Shown one piece after another: positions 5,910 to 7,026 of a stretch of DNA of 7,026 nt. Numbering within the stretch: position 1 is the first letter of the stretch; the number at the start of each line of letters is the position of its first letter. Below the pieces are notes generated by a model. That model saw only the letters and a program-made list of their open reading frames with translations. It did no database searches and was not told the origin of the DNA. Origin of the DNA: a bacterium (GTDB lineage: Bacteria; Patescibacteriota; Saccharimonadia; Saccharimonadales; Saccharimonadaceae). Position numbers and translations under genes: made by a program. The stretch covers positions 1 through 7,026 of the forward strand of contig JAJZQE010000031.1 of NCBI GenBank assembly GCA_021847685.1. Direction: 5' to 3'.

Positions 5910-5913
5910 AATA

Positions 5914-5928
5914 TTCTAGACAAGATTG
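5914..5928 (+). repeat. Target-site duplication, right copy
   Basis: Identical to 4839-4853. It ends 3 bases before the -35 box of the promoter at 5932, so the insertion left that promoter intact. Confidence 0.75.
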
Positions 5929-5931
5929 CTA

Positions 5932-5960
5932 TTGACAAATTCGTTAATCTGTGCTATATT
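5932..5960 (+). promoter_or_regulatory. Near-consensus sigma70 promoter driving the candidate ncRNA
   Basis: TTGACA (5932-5937), a 17-base spacer, and TATATT (5955-5960) with an extended -10 (TGC before it). The predicted start is near 5967. It is the best promoter in the window, yet no convincing reading frame follows for more than 300 bases on this strand. Confidence 0.8.
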
Positions 5961-5966
5961 GAATAG

Positions 5967-6230
5967 TAACAAACGTTTTTCTTACAATTAAATTTGAAAA
6001 GTTTTACCTTTACTTGCTGGTTACCAGTAAGCGTTCGTCCGTCAAGATCAGGCACATTCTGCCGAGGCACACGAATCGTAACAGATAGAGTTTTAAAATA
6101 AACACCGAAAAACGTTTGGTCGAGCCACTATATAGGCCGATTAGACGCATGGGCATTGTCATGATGATGCCTCGTACTTTATGTATAGAAAATCAATATA
6201 CCCCGCTGCGATAGTGGGGTATATTTTATA
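5967..6230 (+). ncRNA. Candidate structured non-coding RNA, class unknown
   Basis: This is the only long stretch without a credible gene. It starts after a near-consensus promoter and ends at a terminator-like stem. Pairings seen: a closing stem of 12 perfect pairs (5970-5981 with 6107-6118); a hairpin 6013-6031 with 8 pairs around TTA; a stem 6032-6038 with 6071-6078 (7 pairs, one bulge) enclosing GGCA/TGCC (6051-6054 with 6060-6063); and a hairpin 6152-6171 (GGCATTG with TGATGCC, two wobbles). It does not match the conserved cores of tmRNA, RNase P RNA, SRP RNA or a tRNA that I can recognise. The alternative is a decayed protein gene on the - strand, where 57 codons are open between stops at 6128 and 5954 without a start codon. 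Confidence 0.5.
6195..6225 (+). terminator. Terminator-like hairpin after the candidate ncRNA
   Basis: AATATACCCC (6195-6204) pairs perfectly with GGGGTATATT (6216-6225) around an 11-base loop, and T residues continue to 6227. The T run partly belongs to the stem, and the base of the stem is AT-rich, so it may be of moderate strength. Confidence 0.55.
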
Positions 6231-6269
6231 GATTAAAAACCCAGGTTTATATGTATTTCGTCATACTTT

Positions 6270-6278
6270 TGCTATACT
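6270..6278 (+). promoter_or_regulatory. Extended -10 promoter giving a leaderless kinase mRNA
   Basis: TGC followed by TATACT (6273-6278) lies 7 bases before the ATG at 6286, so transcription should begin at or beside the start codon. No -35 box of quality and no ribosome binding site are seen. Confidence 0.55.
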
Positions 6279-6285
6279 GTCATAT

Positions 6286-6885
6286 ATGAAATCGCTCCAA
6301 CTTAGCAAGCCCCACATCATTGCGATGATGGGTATTCCCGGCTCTGGTAAAACTTTTTTTGCCGAGCAGTTTGCCGAGACTTTTAATGCTTCGCTAATAA
6401 GTTACGAAAAAATCAATCAAAACGTTTTTGGTAACCCAATCAATACCAAAGCGGGCCTACTAGCTGTTGATCGCGTCGCTAGCTACATGCTAAAAGAGCT
6501 TTTAAAATCGGGTAATACAATTATTCTTGATGGTCCGACCGAGTCGCGTACCAACCGCCTAGCCCTTGTCCGTCTTGCTTCAACCGCTGGCTATGAAACC
6601 TTATTTGTTTGGTCACAAATCGAAACTGCAACGGCCAAAACTCGTGCCACCAAAAAAATAAAAGATAAAGCCGGCATGAGCGTCGAGATGTTTGAAGCTA
6701 TCTTAAAACGCTTTACCATACCCGCCAAAACCGAAAAAGCCGTTGTAATTAGTGGCAAACATACTTTTGCAAGTCAATTAAAGATTGTCTTAAAACACCT
6801 GGTCGAGCCACGCGCCGAAGCCGCCGCTGACCTGCAGGTTCCCAGCCCGCGTTCGACTTCTAACCATCGCATAACGATTAGGTAA
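6286..6885 (+). CDS. P-loop kinase-like ATPase (AAA_33 / zeta-toxin-like fold)
   Basis: Protein of 199 residues. Walker A is GIPGSGKT at 16-23 after a short hydrophobic strand (HIIAMMG). A Walker B-like strand IILDGP has its Asp at 82, followed by TESRTNR, as in small nucleoside/polynucleotide kinase-like ATPases of the AAA_33 group. TAKTRATKKIKDK (about 115-128) has the basic character of a lid. The last 25 residues (from VEPRAEAAADLQ) are low-complexity and probably disordered. It should phosphorylate a small molecule, RNA end or protein, but the substrate cannot be read from the sequence. The start is fixed by the adjacent extended -10 box; the mRNA appears leaderless. The next gene follows after 9 bases and has AAAGG overlapping this stop, indicating an operon. 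The fold is confident, the specific reaction unknown. Confidence 0.87.
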   Translation: MKSLQLSKPHIIAMMGIPGSGKTFFAEQFAETFNASLISYEKINQNVFGNPINTKAGLLAVDRVASYMLKELLKSGNTIILDGPTESRTNRLALVRLASTAGYETLFVWSQIETATAKTRATKKIKDKAGMSVEMFEAILKRFTIPAKTEKAVVISGKHTFASQLKIVLKHLVEPRAEAAADLQVPSPRSTSNHRITIR

Positions 6886-6894
6886 AGGCAAGTT

Positions 6895-7026
6895 ATGCCG
6901 ATAATTCACGACAGCGAATTTGGCAAGATAACAATCCGGCGCAGTGCGCGTGCATCGCAAATTCGACTAAGTGTCGCGCCTGACGGTAATTTGCGCGCCT
7001 CGTTGCCATCATATGCACCGCTATTT
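6895..7026 (+). CDS. YgjP/DUF45-type M48-like metallopeptidase, 3' end outside the window
   Basis: Only the first 44 codons are present. They read MPIIHDSEFGKITIRRSARA and continue into a segment with SQIRLSVAPDGNLRASLP, the characteristic N-terminal strands of the YgjP-like (DUF45, SprT/M48-related) zinc peptidases. The HExxH zinc-binding motif, found further on in this family, lies beyond the right edge and cannot be checked. The ATG at 6895 is supported by AAAGG (6884-6888) with 6 bases between. It is the second gene of an operon with the kinase gene. The family call rests on this short N-terminal similarity. Confidence 0.7.
   Translation, partial: MPIIHDSEFGKITIRRSARASQIRLSVAPDGNLRASLPSYAPLF

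Larger units (their letters stand above)
4854..5913 (-). mobile_element. IS481-like insertion sequence, about 1.06 kb
   Basis: One transposase gene fills the element. Imperfect terminal inverted repeats at 4857-4879 and 5887-5909 match at 20 of 23 positions, and the 15-bp sequence TTCTAGACAAGATTG flanks the element on both sides. The size, single unfused frame and long target duplication fit the IS481 family. A few bases outside the repeats (4854-4856 and 5910-5913) do not match each other, so the exact ends are uncertain by a few bases. The two flanking copies are identical, suggesting a fairly recent insertion. Confidence 0.85.

Noticed and set aside
6010..6162. A 50-residue - strand frame with ATG and a GAGG-like site 7 bases upstream.
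   Set aside because: It competes with another open frame on the same strand and with the + strand RNA structure; the product is Leu- and Arg-rich without recognisable features. Kept only as an alternative reading.
1..7026. CRISPR array, tRNA, rRNA or a complete toxin-antitoxin or defence locus.
   Set aside because: No regularly spaced repeats, tRNA-like cloverleaf or conserved rRNA stretch was seen. The XRE gene has no toxin partner next to it, and the zeta-toxin-like kinase has no antitoxin beside it.

Overview
The window looks like part of a chromosome from a candidate-phyla-radiation (Patescibacteria) bacterium, most likely Saccharibacteria-like. The evidence is a compact AT-leaning backbone (about 37-40% GC in lines counted by hand in the helicase and the SRAP gene), a HrpA-type helicase, a P-loop kinase followed by a YgjP/DUF45-type metallopeptidase start, and a reverse transcriptase fragment of a type common in these genomes. 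TGA is used as a stop, which argues against the lineages that recode it. The taxonomic call is inference.

Left part (1-2126): the 3' two thirds of a DExH-box helicase on the + strand, converging on a GC-rich hairpin at 2088-2122. Next, on the - strand and read right to left, come an XRE-type regulator with a Cys/His ribbon-like tail (2127-2459), a SRAP-domain gene (2527-3213) whose protein lacks the family's catalytic Cys and His, and the C-terminal third of a reverse transcriptase (3254-3634) whose 5' part is gone.

Middle (3651-4730): a GC-rich cassette holding one unrecognised - strand gene (3753-4544). It has a strong promoter (4700-4728), a long multi-hairpin leader (4545-4693) and two consecutive hairpins after the stop codon. 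This gene and the XRE gene are much richer in GC than the backbone (63% and 70% in single counted lines), and their terminator loops are alike, so both look acquired.

Right part (4731-7026): an IS481-like insertion sequence (4854-5913) bounded by a 15-bp direct repeat, inserted 3 bp upstream of an excellent sigma70-type promoter. That promoter faces a gene-poor stretch (about 5967-6230) rich in hairpins and closed by a terminator-like stem, best read as an uncharacterised non-coding RNA. It is followed by an apparently leaderless P-loop kinase gene (6286-6885) and the start of a metallopeptidase gene (6895 to the edge), which form an operon.

No CRISPR array, tRNA, rRNA or complete defence system is visible. 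The most interesting items are the SRAP variant, the switch-like leader of the unknown gene, the candidate ncRNA and the decapitated reverse transcriptase.
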